Positions 8,292 through 18,864 of a stretch of DNA of 64,000 nt are shown piece after piece. Within the stretch, counting starts at the first letter, position 1; each line of letters starts with the position of its first letter. This DNA is from Bacillus velezensis. GTDB taxonomy: Bacteria; Bacillota; Bacilli; Bacillales; Bacillaceae. The stretch spans positions 1 through 64,000 of the forward strand of contig NZ_LLZC01000018.1 of the NCBI RefSeq assembly GCF_001461825.1, read 5' to 3'. The notes beneath the pieces were generated by a model. The model ran no database searches and was not told the origin of the DNA. It saw only the letters and a program-made list of their open reading frames with translations. The translations under genes were made by a program, and so were the position numbers.

Positions 8292-9629
8292 TTATGCCGA
8301 ATGGCTTTTTTTCGTCTGAACGGTTTCCCTGGACTTGATACCAAGTGATACGAACAAGCCGATCACAGATACGCCGATCAATATCATAAACAGAATGTGA
8401 AATCCGGAGATTAAACCGATCAGTGCTGAAGAAATAATGCTTCCGAAATAACGGAAGGTGGAAAAAATCCCGGATGCGATGCCGGACATGCCCGGTTCTA
8501 CCGTCGCAAGAGAAGATACCTGCATGCTCGTCAGCCCCGCACCTGACGCGATGCCTCCTACAATAAGCGATGCCATAAGAAACGGAACGGAATGGGAATA
8601 AACCAAAAGCAGAAATAAGAGATTGGCTACGGCCATCAGCCCGAAGGACAGAAAAATCATTCTTCGCGCGCCCCATTTCTGATGCAGCTGAGCTCCGCCC
8701 CAGTTGCTGGCGGACATGAAAACAGAAAAGACTGACAGCGCCATGCCGCTGTGCGACGTATTCATGCTGAAGTGGCCGGTCATAAAGAGCGGCATAATCA
8801 ATAACACGGCGTACATCATTAAATTGCTTAACAGAACCGACAGATTGGCGCTCGTAAAGGTCGTGTTTTTAAACAGGTCAAAATCAATAATCGGATGTTT
8901 CGTGCGCAGCTCCCGCCTGAAAAATAGCGGAACAAATATGAGAATGAGCAGCGCGTACACCCAATAGCCCAAAGAGCTTTCATTTTTCGTCAGAAGAATT
9001 ATAGATACAATGCTTCCGGCAAGCAAAACGGACCCGATGATATCAAGCGGAGCGTCAGACGTTTCTTCTTTATATTTAGGAAACATCACTAATGCCGTCA
9101 CGAGTGCGATCGCAAGAAACGGAATGTTGACCCAAAAGATCGAATGCCAGCTGAAGCTCTCAATTAAAAGAGAGCCGATAAACGGACCGAGAGCCGCGCC
9201 CAGCCCGGCACCGAGGCCGAAAAAGCCGAATACTTTCGGAAGCCGTTTTTCAGACACGACATGGCGGATGATGGCGATGCTGTTTGGCGTAAGCAAAGCT
9301 CCGCCGGCAGCCTGAAGCGCCCGGAAGAAAATCAATAAGAAAAGACTTGGCGAGAGGGCGCACCCCAATGATGCGATGAGAAAAAGGCCGACGCCCCATA
9401 AATACATTTTTTTGTTTCCGTACATATCACCGAGTTTGCCGGCAATGGGCTGTGTCACAGCCATCACGATTAAATACACGGTCACTACCCATGTGATGCT
9501 GGCAATTGATTCGCTGAATGAGCGGGAAATGGATGAAAGGGCGACTGCGATCATCGTAGAATTGATGGGAACGAGTATGGCTCCCAGCAAAAGCGAAACG
9601 ATCAGCGCCCATTCTTTCTTTGACCCCAT
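8292..9629 (-). CDS. yvkA: MFS drug:proton antiporter (YvkA-like)
   Basis: A 445-residue membrane protein with about 12-14 hydrophobic segments. It has the major-facilitator motif GKLGDMYGNKKMY between the second and third segments and ALGPFIGSLL further on, as in the EmrB/QacA branch of drug exporters. The start ATG is 7 bases after AAGGAGG. The gene overlaps the end of the TetR gene yvkB by 28 bases and is the last member of the yvkC-yvkB-yvkA operon. It likely exports a toxic compound, and the neighbouring rifampin-phosphotransferase-like enzyme hints at rifamycin-type substrates. The substrate itself is inference. Confidence 0.85.
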   Translation of the reverse strand: MGSKKEWALIVSLLLGAILVPINSTMIAVALSSISRSFSESIASITWVVTVYLIVMAVTQPIAGKLGDMYGNKKMYLWGVGLFLIASLGCALSPSLFLLIFFRALQAAGGALLTPNSIAIIRHVVSEKRLPKVFGFFGLGAGLGAALGPFIGSLLIESFSWHSIFWVNIPFLAIALVTALVMFPKYKEETSDAPLDIIGSVLLAGSIVSIILLTKNESSLGYWVYALLILIFVPLFFRRELRTKHPIIDFDLFKNTTFTSANLSVLLSNLMMYAVLLIMPLFMTGHFSMNTSHSGMALSVFSVFMSASNWGGAQLHQKWGARRMIFLSFGLMAVANLLFLLLVYSHSVPFLMASLIVGGIASGAGLTSMQVSSLATVEPGMSGIASGIFSTFRYFGSIISSALIGLISGFHILFMILIGVSVIGLFVSLGIKSRETVQTKKSHSA

Positions 9630-10228
9630 CCTTCATCCTCCTTGGAGCCGGAAAATGACCGGCCGGTAATGCCTTTCATGAAAATCTCAGTGCTGTGTTT
9701 CAGCATCGTTTCCTCAGAGAGAGTAATGACTCTTTTCCCCAGCTGCAGCCGGTGTATAAAATAACCGAAAATCATCGTCATAAAGACGTCTGCATTAGCT
9801 TCTTCGCTGCCGGGGCTTATCATATTTTTCTTTGTCAGCTCCTTAAAGTAAACGATTAAATGCTTTTTCACGGATTGCGGATATACGACAATATCCTGCA
9901 GGACGTCTTCGAACAGTTCCGGTTCGCGCAGGCAGATGCGGAACACTTCTTTTTTTTGTTCCAATTGCTGCAGAAGGGTCGCGGCGAAATGAAGAAGATC
10001 CTCATACAGATCGCCTTCCGCCTTGGTGATCATGCTTTCCGGAGCCGGCGTCTGCTGTTCAATCATGGCTTTCATTAATCCTTGTTTGTTTTTAAAATTA
10101 CGGAAAATCGTTGCTTCGCTTACTTTTGCTTTTTCTGCGATTTCTTTTGTTGTCGCTGCGCGGTATCCTTTTTGGATGATCAGATTCATCGCGGCGTCAA
10201 TAATTCTCTTGTTCGTCGTTCTCAACAT
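9602..10228 (-). CDS. yvkB: TetR/AcrR family repressor (YvkB-like)
   Basis: 208 residues. The N-terminal 50 form a TetR helix-turn-helix (IIDAAMNLIIQKGYRAAT, then KAKVSEATIFRNFKNKQGLM). The C-terminal ligand-binding part is variable, as usual. GAGGTG lies 5 bases before the ATG. It is encoded between the enzyme gene yvkC (68-base gap) and the exporter yvkA (overlap), the classic layout of a locally acting repressor. The 22-bp palindrome at 12834-12855 in the operon promoter is its likely operator. Confidence 0.85.
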   Translation of the reverse strand: MLRTTNKRIIDAAMNLIIQKGYRAATTKEIAEKAKVSEATIFRNFKNKQGLMKAMIEQQTPAPESMITKAEGDLYEDLLHFAATLLQQLEQKKEVFRICLREPELFEDVLQDIVVYPQSVKKHLIVYFKELTKKNMISPGSEEANADVFMTMIFGYFIHRLQLGKRVITLSEETMLKHSTEIFMKGITGRSFSGSKEDEGWGQRKNGR

Positions 10229-10296
10229 GTTTCACCTCGCGTAAATACTGGCAGGACAAGTATACACCCGCCCTGCCCGTCAATAAAGAGGGAAAC

Positions 10297-12798
10297 CTAG
10301 CATGAAGCGCGTTTGACAATCGTAATCTTGCCGTTTGTCCCGTCCACCGTGACGATATCTCCGTCGTTGAGCCTGTCAGTCGCGGCACGTGTGCCGAGAA
10401 CGGCCGGGAGCCCGTATTCTCTCGCGATGATCGCCGCATGTGACAGGATGCCGCCCGTGTCCGTAATGACGGCCTTTGCATCCTGGAACAGACTGGTCCA
10501 CAGCGGTGTCGTCATTTTGCAGACAAGCACGTCTCCTGTTGAAAAACGGGAAAATTCACTTGCGTCACGAATGACTTTCACCGGGCCGCTTGCGATTCCG
10601 CTTGACGCCGCAAGTCCGTAAATTTGATGTTCAGTGTTTTTTTCATCTTCTGTGATGGAGCCGGTAATCTGTTCAGCCGTTTTCAGCTGTTCCGAAGTCG
10701 GAGTCCCGAGATAAGCGGGGGCTTCAAGCAATTGATATTGCTGGAAGAGCTGTTTTCGTTCAGCGGCTTTTTCCTGCATCGGAACCGGCGACACGAGCGC
10801 TTTCTCGACTTCATCGCTGTATAAGTACCACATATCCTCCCGATCATCGATTACGCCTTGTTTTTGAAGCAGCTCGCCGATTTTCAGAAGGCAAAGGCGC
10901 GCTTTGGCGTCCAGCATCGCATCAATATAAAAATGGTGATCATCTTTGATGACGGATGAAGACAATGTCCACTGATAATAGCGGTCAAACGTCTCCCGAA
11001 AGCCGTCATCTTCAATTCTATCCATAAAGTCGGCGTAGAGCTGTTTTCGTTTTTCTATCGTTTTATGAAACTCACTGTCAAAATCGTATCCGTTCCGGAC
11101 ATAGTTCTGAATGTTGGCCAAAGCGAAATAAGGGTTTTCCGCCCAAGTTTCTTCAATGAGATCATGACTTTTCACGGATCTCCAGCCGTATTCCTGTAAA
11201 AATTGACCGACTTGTTCGAGAAAGCGTTTTCCCTCATTTGATTGCAGAAGCGTCTGATGCAGCTCATCGGCATGAGAAACCGTAAAGACGCGCCGCAGCT
11301 CAGGGCTGTCTTTTACTTGTCCGGAAAGCAGCCAGAGCTGTCTGTCGGTCTCCAATGACTTATTCATGACGCCAGCCAGCATTTCATACAGAAGGGAGGT
11401 GTTTTCTTTCTCAACCTGTCCGTACATGGATTCCAGTATCATGTTTAACGCAACCTGCGGAAAGACAATATTGAAATGTTCTGCGTATCCTTTTAAATAG
11501 AAGTCTTGCAGGTTTCGGAACGCATCAAGGGCAGTCTCCGGCGTATGGTCTGTATGCGCCAGTTCGTCCAGCTTTTGATAAAAAGGCAGAAAGGTTTCCT
11601 GAATAATATCGTACATGCGGTCAGCCAAGACGGGGAAAAGCGCTTCTAACTGTTCTGCGGGCAGCTTGTCGTCCGTCTTATGCTGTCTGGAAAAAACACG
11701 GCCCTGATGAAGTTTGACACGCTCGATTTCGATGCCCATTACAGGGAATGCCTTCGTGCTCTCTTTGAGGCCGTATTCCAAAGCCGGCACAATGAGTGAG
11801 GCGAATAACGGGCTGACGGGGCCTTCAATATTGGCCTCCATATTGAGCCAAAAATCTTTCTGATCCCGGGGCGTCATGATAAATTCCCGTTCTTCGTCTG
11901 CCGCCTTCTGATCCTGCACGATCGTTGTAATCGGCCTGGCCTGAAGCAGATACAGCTTATTTTCGGCAAATCCGAATTCGAGATCCACGGGATAACCGTA
12001 CAGTTCTTCCGTCTTTATCGTCAGCATGGCAAGCTCTTTGACGCTCTCGTCATCAAGGCAGAAGCGGTTTCTCATGTCAGCGGTCGTCTCTTTTTCCGTC
12101 ACGCCTTCGTCTTTAGAAACGATATACATTTCTTTTAAGCCGATTTCTTTTTCAATCTGAAATGTGTCTTTATTGACGATAAATGTGTCGGGCGTCACGC
12201 TGCCGGAGACGATTGCTTCTCCGAGACCGTAGCTCGCGCTGATCATCAGTTCTCCGTCATCGTGTGTGACGGGGTTGCGGCTGAAAATGACCCCTGAAAC
12301 CTCGGAATTGATAAGCCCTTGCACGACAACGCCCATTAACGGTTCTGCGGTGTCATTGTTCATTTTCTCTTTATAACCGCTGACCCGCGCCGAGAAGAAG
12401 GAAGCCCAGCATTCTTTCACTTTTCCGAGAAACTCTTCTTCTGTTTTGATATTTAAATAGGTTTCGTACTGACCAGCGAAAGAAGCGCCTTCAAGATCTT
12501 CGGACGCGGAGGAGGAACGTACGGCGACAGAGGCGTATGATTCTCTCAATTCATAAAACGACGCGGTCAGTTCCTCCCGAAGCTCTTTTGAAAACGTGCC
12601 GTTCATAATGGCGCGCTCCATCTGTTCCTGATCTGCTTGAAGCCCGTTGTCTTCCATAAAACGTGTCAGGGCATTCGTCTGAATGATAAAACCGCCGGGA
12701 ACGGGCAGTCCGTTTTTCGTCAGTTTAATCAGGTTCATTCCTTTTGCTCCTGCAGAGCGGCTCGATTCTTCCGCTTTTTGAAATCGCACTGAATACAT
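10297..12798 (-). CDS. yvkC: Rifampin phosphotransferase-like PEP-utilizing enzyme (YvkC-like)
   Basis: 833 residues with three parts: an N-terminal ATP-grasp domain (about 1-310, starting SAGAKGMNLIKL), a central antibiotic-binding-type region (about 315-745), and a C-terminal swivelling phosphohistidine domain with GGILSHAAI (His787). This layout and length match rifampin phosphotransferases (Rph), which inactivate rifamycins by transferring the beta-phosphate of ATP. True PEP synthases are related but smaller in the middle part and serve metabolism. Rifampin as substrate is inferred from architecture. First gene of the operon with yvkB and yvkA. Confidence 0.8.
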   Translation of the reverse strand: MYSVRFQKAEESSRSAGAKGMNLIKLTKNGLPVPGGFIIQTNALTRFMEDNGLQADQEQMERAIMNGTFSKELREELTASFYELRESYASVAVRSSSASEDLEGASFAGQYETYLNIKTEEEFLGKVKECWASFFSARVSGYKEKMNNDTAEPLMGVVVQGLINSEVSGVIFSRNPVTHDDGELMISASYGLGEAIVSGSVTPDTFIVNKDTFQIEKEIGLKEMYIVSKDEGVTEKETTADMRNRFCLDDESVKELAMLTIKTEELYGYPVDLEFGFAENKLYLLQARPITTIVQDQKAADEEREFIMTPRDQKDFWLNMEANIEGPVSPLFASLIVPALEYGLKESTKAFPVMGIEIERVKLHQGRVFSRQHKTDDKLPAEQLEALFPVLADRMYDIIQETFLPFYQKLDELAHTDHTPETALDAFRNLQDFYLKGYAEHFNIVFPQVALNMILESMYGQVEKENTSLLYEMLAGVMNKSLETDRQLWLLSGQVKDSPELRRVFTVSHADELHQTLLQSNEGKRFLEQVGQFLQEYGWRSVKSHDLIEETWAENPYFALANIQNYVRNGYDFDSEFHKTIEKRKQLYADFMDRIEDDGFRETFDRYYQWTLSSSVIKDDHHFYIDAMLDAKARLCLLKIGELLQKQGVIDDREDMWYLYSDEVEKALVSPVPMQEKAAERKQLFQQYQLLEAPAYLGTPTSEQLKTAEQITGSITEDEKNTEHQIYGLAASSGIASGPVKVIRDASEFSRFSTGDVLVCKMTTPLWTSLFQDAKAVITDTGGILSHAAIIAREYGLPAVLGTRAATDRLNDGDIVTVDGTNGKITIVKRASC

Positions 12799-12833
12799 GC
12801 GGTATGACCCCCTTTTTTTTCCTCATCCAAGAA

Positions 12834-12886
12834 AATGATAGTAAACACTATCATTACATTGTAAAGAGGTAGGAAGAAACTGTCAA
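12834..12886 (-). promoter_or_regulatory. yvkC operon promoter with TetR-type operator
   Basis: On the minus strand a near-consensus sigma-A promoter reads TTGACA (12881-12886), a 17-base spacer and TACAAT (12858-12863). Just downstream, covering the probable transcription start, is the perfect palindrome AATGATAGT-AAAC-ACTATCATT (12834-12855). A strong promoter with a palindrome on the start site is what a TetR repressor such as YvkB would use. Confidence 0.75.
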
Positions 12887-12991
12887 AGATACAAAGACCT
12901 AAACCTTCTCATCCTTTCGGCTGAAGAAAGGTAATTCGATTCATCTGGTTAATGGTTCAATGGATTTATATTCACAATTTTTTTGACAGAT

Positions 12992-13017
12992 GATTGAAGA
13001 CTGCTGAAAAAGGGTAT
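12992..13017 (+). promoter_or_regulatory. Candidate sigma-B promoter of csbA
   Basis: GATTGA (12992-12997), a 14-base spacer and GGGTAT (13012-13017) resemble the general-stress consensus GTTTAA-N13-15-GGGTAT. csbA of B. subtilis is a known sigma-B gene. The -35 part matches only 4 of 6 positions. Confidence 0.55.
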
Positions 13018-13036
13018 TGTGATAGCAGGGGAACGA

Positions 13037-13065
13037 TTGTCCGATTCTTCATTTTTTACTATAAT
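13037..13065 (+). promoter_or_regulatory. Candidate sigma-A promoter of csbA
   Basis: TTGTCC (13037-13042), a 17-base spacer and TATAAT (13060-13065) lie about 35 bases upstream of the csbA start codon. Together with the sigma-B candidate this gives csbA a tandem promoter. Confidence 0.6.
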
Positions 13066-13099
13066 CAGATGAGATGAAGAATTCCCGAGGAGGGTTTTT

Positions 13100-13336
13100 G
13101 TGATTACAAAAGCCGTTTTTGCATTATGTTTCCCTTTTATGCTGGTCGTCCTTTTTACGCGCGTCACGTTTAACCACTATGTGGCGATCGCTCTCACAGC
13201 CGCACTGCTTTTCGCATCCTATTTAAAGGGTTACACCGAAACGTATTTTATCGTTGGATTGGATGTCGTATCGCTGGTGGCCGGAGGGCTGTACATGGCC
13301 AAAAAAGAAGCAGACAAAAAGAAAGACAATGCCTGA
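13100..13336 (+). CDS. csbA: Small membrane protein CsbA
   Basis: 78 residues with hydrophobic segments at about 5-18, 28-43 and 49-66 and a charged C-terminal tail rich in Lys/Asp. GAGGAGGG lies before the GTG start at 13100. It matches the size and position of CsbA, a general-stress membrane protein of unknown function found just upstream of uvrB in B. subtilis. A terminator directly after it separates it from uvrB. Confidence 0.85.
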   Translation: MITKAVFALCFPFMLVVLFTRVTFNHYVAIALTAALLFASYLKGYTETYFIVGLDVVSLVAGGLYMAKKEADKKKDNA

Positions 13337-13359
13337 CATGGTGAATATGAAATAGAATG

Positions 13360-13390
13360 CCTGCTTTTACGCCATAAAAGCAGGTTTTTT
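13360..13390 (+). terminator. Terminator after csbA
   Basis: Perfect 10-bp stem CCTGCTTTTA (13360-13369) with TAAAAGCAGG (13375-13384), followed by TTTTTT. Confidence 0.85.
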
Positions 13391-13422
13391 ATACAAAAAT
13401 TGACTTGGTAAAAACAAACCAT

Positions 13423-13436
13423 CGAACTTTAGTTCG
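13423..13436 (+). promoter_or_regulatory. Perfect LexA/DinR box upstream of uvrB
   Basis: CGAACTTTAGTTCG matches the Bacillus SOS box CGAAC-N4-GTTCG without mismatch, 76 bases before the uvrB start. uvrB-uvrA should thus be LexA-repressed and DNA-damage-inducible. Confidence 0.92.
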
Positions 13437-13511
13437 TATTTTTAGTGATTTTGCCCGTCATTGTGTTACTATATCAATAGGAAGATTTCGTAAAGAAACG
13501 GAGGCTTTTTT

Positions 13512-15497
13512 GTGAAAGATCGTTTTGAGTTAGTCTCGAAATATCAGCCCCAGGGAGATCAGCCGCAAGCGATTGAGAAGCTTGTCAAAGGCATACAGGA
13601 AGGCAGAAAACACCAGACTCTCCTGGGTGCGACAGGGACGGGCAAAACCTTTACCGTGTCCAATCTGATTAAAGAAGTGAATAAACCGACACTGGTCATT
13701 GCCCATAACAAAACCCTTGCCGGACAGCTGTACAGCGAGTTTAAGGAGTTTTTCCCGAACAATGCTGTCGAATATTTTGTCAGCTATTACGATTACTATC
13801 AGCCGGAGGCGTACGTGCCTCAAACGGATACTTTTATAGAGAAAGACGCAAGCATTAATGATGAAATTGATAAACTGAGACACTCCGCGACGTCCTCTCT
13901 GTTTGAACGGAGAGATGTCATTATTATCGCGAGTGTGTCATGCATATACGGTCTCGGTTCGCCTGAAGAATACCGGGAAATGGTTGTGTCGCTCAGGCCG
14001 GAAATGGAGATTGAGCGGAACGAGCTGCTGAGAAAGCTTGTGGATATCCAGTATGCCCGCAATGATATCGACTTTCAGCGCGGTACGTTCCGCGTGCGCG
14101 GAGACGTTGTGGAAATCTTCCCGGCTTCCCGTGACGAACATTGTATCAGAGTGGAATTTTTCGGAGATGAAATTGAGCGGATCAGAGAGGTCGACGCTTT
14201 GACCGGAGAAATTCTCGGCGACCGTGACCATGTCGCGATTTTCCCGGCTTCCCACTTCGTCACCCGTGCGGAAAAGATGGAAAAAGCGATTCTGAATATT
14301 GAACAGGAGCTTGAGGAGCGCTTGAAAGTGATGCACGAAAACGGCAAGCTCCTTGAAGCGCAGCGGCTTGAGCAGCGGACGAGATATGATCTTGAAATGA
14401 TGCGGGAAATGGGTTTTTGCTCAGGGATCGAGAACTATTCAAGACATTTGACACTCCGTCCGCCGGGCTCTACGCCGTATACGCTGCTTGATTATTTTCC
14501 GGATGATTTTATGATTGTCGTTGATGAATCACATGTGACGATTCCGCAGGTGCGCGGCATGTTCAACGGTGACCAGGCGAGAAAACAGGTGCTTGTCGAT
14601 CACGGGTTCCGCCTCCCGTCAGCGCTTGACAACCGTCCGCTCCGATTCGAGGAATTTGAGAAACACATGCACAATATCGTGTACGTGTCGGCGACTCCGG
14701 GACCGTATGAAATTGAGCATACGCCGGAAATGATCGAGCAGATCATCAGACCGACGGGACTCCTCGATCCCCTCATTGACGTCCGGCCGATCGAAGGACA
14801 GATTGATGATCTGATCGGCGAGATACAGGCGAGGATTGAACGGAATGAACGCGTTCTCGTGACGACTTTAACGAAAAAAATGTCAGAGGATCTGACCGAT
14901 TATCTCAAGGAAATCGGCATCAAGGTCAATTATCTGCATTCCGAGATTAAGACGCTTGAACGGATTGAAATCATCCGTGACCTCCGCCTCGGAAAACATG
15001 ATGTGTTAATCGGCATCAACCTGCTGAGGGAAGGGCTTGATATTCCGGAAGTGTCACTTGTCGCCATCCTCGATGCGGATAAAGAAGGCTTCCTCCGTTC
15101 TGAGCGTTCGCTGATTCAGACGATCGGACGGGCGGCACGAAACGCGGAAGGCCGCGTTATCATGTATGCCGATAAAATCACGAATTCGATGGAAATCGCG
15201 ATTAATGAAACGAAGCGCCGCCGGGAACAGCAGGAGCGCTTTAACGAAATTCACGGCATTACGCCGCAAACGATCAATAAGGAAATCCGCGATGTGATCC
15301 GCGCGACGCAGGCCGCTGAGGATAAAGAAGAATATAAAACAAAAGCCGCGCCTAAACTGGCGAAGATGACGAAGAAAGAACGCCAGAAAGTCGTTGAGCA
15401 AATGGAGCACGAAATGAAAGAAGCGGCCAGAGCGCTTGATTTCGAGCGGGCGGCAGAGCTTCGTGATTTACTGTTAGAGCTTAAAGCGGAAGGATGA
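13512..15497 (+). CDS. uvrB: Excinuclease ABC subunit B
   Basis: 661 residues, the usual length. UvrB is the damage-verifying helicase-like subunit of nucleotide excision repair. Walker A is GATGTGKT (39-46); [15 protein letters not shown] is the conserved beta-hairpin region; DESHV is the DEAD-type motif; [10 protein letters not shown], and [12 protein letters not shown] and QTIGRAARN are helicase motifs V and VI. The C-terminal UVR helix pair ([12 protein letters not shown]) binds UvrC. Start GTG 13512 follows CGGAGG. It is co-transcribed with uvrA, 7 bases downstream, under the LexA box. Confidence 0.97.
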   Translation: MKDRFELVSKYQPQGDQPQAIEKLVKGIQEGRKHQTLLGATGTGKTFTVSNLIKEVNKPTLVIAHNKTLAGQLYSEFKEFFPNNAVEYFVSYYDYYQPEAYVPQTDTFIEKDASINDEIDKLRHSATSSLFERRDVIIIASVSCIYGLGSPEEYREMVVSLRPEMEIERNELLRKLVDIQYARNDIDFQRGTFRVRGDVVEIFPASRDEHCIRVEFFGDEIERIREVDALTGEILGDRDHVAIFPASHFVTRAEKMEKAILNIEQELEERLKVMHENGKLLEAQRLEQRTRYDLEMMREMGFCSGIENYSRHLTLRPPGSTPYTLLDYFPDDFMIVVDESHVTIPQVRGMFNGDQARKQVLVDHGFRLPSALDNRPLRFEEFEKHMHNIVYVSATPGPYEIEHTPEMIEQIIRPTGLLDPLIDVRPIEGQIDDLIGEIQARIERNERVLVTTLTKKMSEDLTDYLKEIGIKVNYLHSEIKTLERIEIIRDLRLGKHDVLIGINLLREGLDIPEVSLVAILDADKEGFLRSERSLIQTIGRAARNAEGRVIMYADKITNSMEIAINETKRRREQQERFNEIHGITPQTINKEIRDVIRATQAAEDKEEYKTKAAPKLAKMTKKERQKVVEQMEHEMKEAARALDFERAAELRDLLLELKAEG

Positions 15498-15504
15498 TGA
15501 ACAC

Positions 15505-18378
15505 ATGGCAATTGACCGGATCGAGGTGAAAGGCGCAAGGGCGCACAATTTAAAAAACATTGATGTAACGATTCCGCGGGATCAGCTCGTCGTCGTGACG
15601 GGGCTGTCCGGATCGGGAAAATCATCCCTTGCCTTTGACACCATTTACGCGGAAGGACAGAGGCGGTATGTTGAATCGCTTTCTGCCTATGCGCGCCAAT
15701 TTTTAGGGCAGATGGATAAGCCGGACGTTGATGCGATCGAAGGGCTTTCTCCGGCGATCAGCATTGACCAGAAAACGACGAGCCGCAATCCGCGGTCAAC
15801 CGTCGGAACGGTAACGGAGATTTATGATTATCTCCGGCTGCTGTACGCGAGAGTCGGGAAGCCGCACTGCCCGGAGCACGGCATTGAAATTACGTCGCAA
15901 ACGATTGAACAGATGGTTGACCGGATTCTTGAATATCCGGAGCGGACGAAGCTTCAAGTGCTTGCGCCGATCATCTCAGGCAGAAAAGGCGCCCATGTCA
16001 AAGCGCTTGACCAAATCAGAAAGCAAGGTTACGTAAGGGTGCGGATTGACGGAGAAATGGCCGAGCTTTCCGACGAGATTGAACTTAAAAAAAACAAAAA
16101 GCATTCCATTGAAGTAGTCATTGACCGGATTGTCGTCAAGGAAGGGGTTGCCGCCCGGCTTTCCGACTCACTGGAAACCGCGCTCCGCTTAGGGGAAGGC
16201 CGTGTCATGATAGATATCATCGGTCAGGAGGAGCTGATGTTCAGCGAGCATCACGCCTGTCCGCTGTGCGGTTTTTCTATCGGAGAGCTTGAACCCCGGC
16301 TGTTTTCGTTTAACAGCCCGTTCGGCGCCTGCCCGACTTGTGACGGTCTCGGCTTGAAGCTGGAAGTGGACCCTGAGCTCGTCATTCCCAATCCTGAGCT
16401 GTCATTAAAAGAACACGCCATCGCGCCGTGGACGCCGATCAGTTCACAATATTATCCGCAGCTGCTTCAGGCGGTCTGCCGCCATTACGGCATTGATATG
16501 GAGACTCCGGTCAAAGACCTGCCGAAGCATCAGCTTGATAAAGTGCTGTACGGCAGCGGCGATGAACGGATCTACTTTAAATACGAGAATGATTTCGGAC
16601 AAGTGCGCGAAAATGAAATTGAATTTGAAGGCGTGCTGCGCAATATTGAGAGACGGTATAAAGAGACAAGCTCCGATTATATCCGTGAACAGATGGAGCA
16701 GTACATGTCACAGAAGCCGTGCCCGACGTGCAAAGGCTACCGGCTGAAGAAAGAAGCGCTTGCCGTTTTGGTAAACGGGCGCCATATCGGCACCATTACC
16801 GAGCTTTCCGTCGGCGATGCGCTGGAATTTTTCAAAAACCTGACGCTGTCTGAGAAAGATATGCAGATTGCCGATTTAATTTTAAGAGAGATTGTGGAGC
16901 GGCTCAGCTTCTTAGATAAAGTCGGTCTTGATTACCTGACGCTGAGCCGGGCGGCGGGAACGCTGTCAGGCGGAGAAGCCCAGCGCATCAGGCTTGCGAC
17001 GCAGATCGGCTCCCGTTTGTCAGGCGTCCTGTACATTCTTGATGAGCCGTCCATCGGCCTTCACCAGCGTGACAATGACCGTCTGATCAGCGCGCTGAAA
17101 AACATGAGGGATCTCGGCAACACACTGATTGTCGTGGAGCATGATGAAGATACGATGATGGCTGCCGATTATTTGATAGATATCGGTCCCGGCGCCGGCA
17201 TTCACGGCGGCCGCGTCATATCGGCGGGGACGCCTGAAGAAGTGATGAATGATGCGGACTCTCTGACCGGACGTTATTTGTCAGGGGCTCAATTCATCCC
17301 TATGCCTCCGGAGAGAAGAAAGCCTGACGGCCGGTTCATTGAAATCAAAGGCGCTTCAGAAAACAACCTGAAAAAAGCGAACGCCAAATTCCCGCTCGGC
17401 ACTTTTACGGCGGTGACAGGTGTGTCCGGTTCCGGAAAAAGCACGCTTGTGAATGAAATTCTGCATAAGGCGCTTGCGCAAAAGCTTCATAAAGCCAAAG
17501 CGAAACCGGGAAGCCATAAAGAAATCAAAGGCCTTGACCACCTTGATAAGGTGATCGACATCGACCAGGCGCCGATCGGCCGGACACCGAGATCAAACCC
17601 GGCAACTTACACGGGCGTGTTTGATGATATCCGCGATGTCTTCGCGCAGACAAATGAAGCAAAGGTGCGCGGCTATAAAAAAGGCCGGTTCAGTTTTAAT
17701 GTAAAAGGCGGGCGCTGTGAGGCCTGCCGCGGCGACGGCATCATCAAAATTGAGATGCACTTCCTTCCTGACGTGTACGTTCCGTGTGAAGTGTGCCACG
17801 GCAAACGTTACAACCGGGAGACGCTGGAGGTCACATACAAAGGAAAAAGCATTTCTGACGTTCTGGATATGACGGTGGAAGATGCTCTGTCTTTCTTTGA
17901 AAATATCCCGAAAATCAAACGCAAGCTTCAAACGCTTGCCGATGTCGGACTCGGGTATGTGACGCTCGGCCAGCCGGCGACGACGCTGTCAGGCGGAGAA
18001 GCGCAGCGCGTCAAGCTTGCTTCCGAACTGCATAAGCGTTCCACCGGCCGGACGCTGTATATTTTGGACGAACCGACGACAGGCCTCCACGTTGATGATA
18101 TCGCAAGGCTTTTGGTTGTGCTTCAAAGACTCGTCGATAACGGAGATACCGTTTTGGTCATTGAACATAATCTCGATATCATTAAAACGGCGGACTACAT
18201 CGTCGATCTGGGACCTGAAGGCGGAGCGGGCGGCGGCATGATCGTAGCCTCCGGGACGCCTGAAGAAGTTGTCGAAGTGAAAGAATCATATACGGGCCGC
18301 TATCTGAAACCGGTAATGGAACGTGATAGAAAACGAATGAAAACATTGCTGGCCGAAAAAGAAACGGCAGCCACGTAA
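15505..18378 (+). CDS. uvrA: Excinuclease ABC subunit A
   Basis: 957 residues. UvrA scans DNA for lesions and loads UvrB. Two ABC-type ATPase modules are visible: Walker [10 protein letters not shown] near residue 32 and GVSGSGKST near 641, with signatures [11 protein letters not shown] and [11 protein letters not shown]. Two zinc modules are seen as CPLCGF...CPTCDG and CEACRGDG...CEVCHG. It starts 7 bases after uvrB and ends at a strong terminator. Confidence 0.97.
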   Translation: MAIDRIEVKGARAHNLKNIDVTIPRDQLVVVTGLSGSGKSSLAFDTIYAEGQRRYVESLSAYARQFLGQMDKPDVDAIEGLSPAISIDQKTTSRNPRSTVGTVTEIYDYLRLLYARVGKPHCPEHGIEITSQTIEQMVDRILEYPERTKLQVLAPIISGRKGAHVKALDQIRKQGYVRVRIDGEMAELSDEIELKKNKKHSIEVVIDRIVVKEGVAARLSDSLETALRLGEGRVMIDIIGQEELMFSEHHACPLCGFSIGELEPRLFSFNSPFGACPTCDGLGLKLEVDPELVIPNPELSLKEHAIAPWTPISSQYYPQLLQAVCRHYGIDMETPVKDLPKHQLDKVLYGSGDERIYFKYENDFGQVRENEIEFEGVLRNIERRYKETSSDYIREQMEQYMSQKPCPTCKGYRLKKEALAVLVNGRHIGTITELSVGDALEFFKNLTLSEKDMQIADLILREIVERLSFLDKVGLDYLTLSRAAGTLSGGEAQRIRLATQIGSRLSGVLYILDEPSIGLHQRDNDRLISALKNMRDLGNTLIVVEHDEDTMMAADYLIDIGPGAGIHGGRVISAGTPEEVMNDADSLTGRYLSGAQFIPMPPERRKPDGRFIEIKGASENNLKKANAKFPLGTFTAVTGVSGSGKSTLVNEILHKALAQKLHKAKAKPGSHKEIKGLDHLDKVIDIDQAPIGRTPRSNPATYTGVFDDIRDVFAQTNEAKVRGYKKGRFSFNVKGGRCEACRGDGIIKIEMHFLPDVYVPCEVCHGKRYNRETLEVTYKGKSISDVLDMTVEDALSFFENIPKIKRKLQTLADVGLGYVTLGQPATTLSGGEAQRVKLASELHKRSTGRTLYILDEPTTGLHVDDIARLLVVLQRLVDNGDTVLVIEHNLDIIKTADYIVDLGPEGGAGGGMIVASGTPEEVVEVKESYTGRYLKPVMERDRKRMKTLLAEKETAAT

Positions 18379-18391
18379 TAGATCAATAAAA

Positions 18392-18422
18392 ACAGCCCAA
18401 AACTCATCGCGTTTTGGGCTGT
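18392..18422. terminator. Bidirectional terminator between uvrA and yvkN
   Basis: Perfect 12-bp stem ACAGCCCAAAAC (18392-18403) with GTTTTGGGCTGT (18411-18422). It closes uvrA on the + strand and yvkN on the minus strand. Confidence 0.85.
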
Positions 18423-18427
18423 TGTTG

Positions 18428-18667
18428 TTACAGGCTTTTTTTCTGTTGGGGAAGCTGTCTGCTTAAATGCATTAAGTCCTGCAGAATATGGGTGCTGCTG
18501 CTGTCCAGCAGCACTTTTATATATTGGATATCATGGGAAATGGGAAGAGGGGCTGCTTTGATCTGTTCCAATTCAGCCAGCATTTCGCTGTTCATTCTTT
18601 TCTGTTCGCGAATTAAATTTCGAAGACTCTCTTCCGTTACTTGGGCGTTTTCGGGATCTTTCTCCAT
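18428..18667 (-). CDS. yvkN: Small hypothetical protein (YvkN position)
   Basis: 79 residues, hydrophilic and predicted largely helical, without signal or membrane segment. AAGGAGG lies 8 bases before its ATG, which supports translation. It occupies the place of yvkN between uvrA and yvlA in B. subtilis; the name rests on position. Function unknown. It is convergent with uvrA across a shared terminator. Confidence 0.65.
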   Translation of the reverse strand: MEKDPENAQVTEESLRNLIREQKRMNSEMLAELEQIKAAPLPISHDIQYIKVLLDSSSTHILQDLMHLSRQLPQQKKSL

Positions 18668-18793
18668 TTGTATGTCCTCCTTGCATACGGTCAGGCTTTG
18701 TTACATATTGTAATCGGTTCGGGGAAAAGATTCTATAGTGAAATCTCTGAAATCAAAAATTACGTATAACGAAGCATGTCCTTAGCATGAAAA

Positions 18794-18819
18794 TGAAACC
18801 CGCCCATTCGTCATACGTA
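18794..18819 (+). promoter_or_regulatory. Sigma-W promoter of yvlABCD
   Basis: TGAAAC (18794-18799), exactly 16 bases, then CGTA (18816-18819) is a textbook ECF sigma-W promoter. yvlABCD is a known sigma-W operon in B. subtilis. It predicts induction by cell-envelope stress. Confidence 0.85.
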
Positions 18820-18864
18820 TGTATAAGGAAGGGTTTTTACATTACGGCACAGGGAGTGTTTTTA

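Noticed and set aside
13938-14336. 132-codon minus-strand frame inside uvrB and similar long antisense frames in uvrA
   Set aside because: They are antisense shadows of well-conserved genes without ribosome sites or recognisable motifs.
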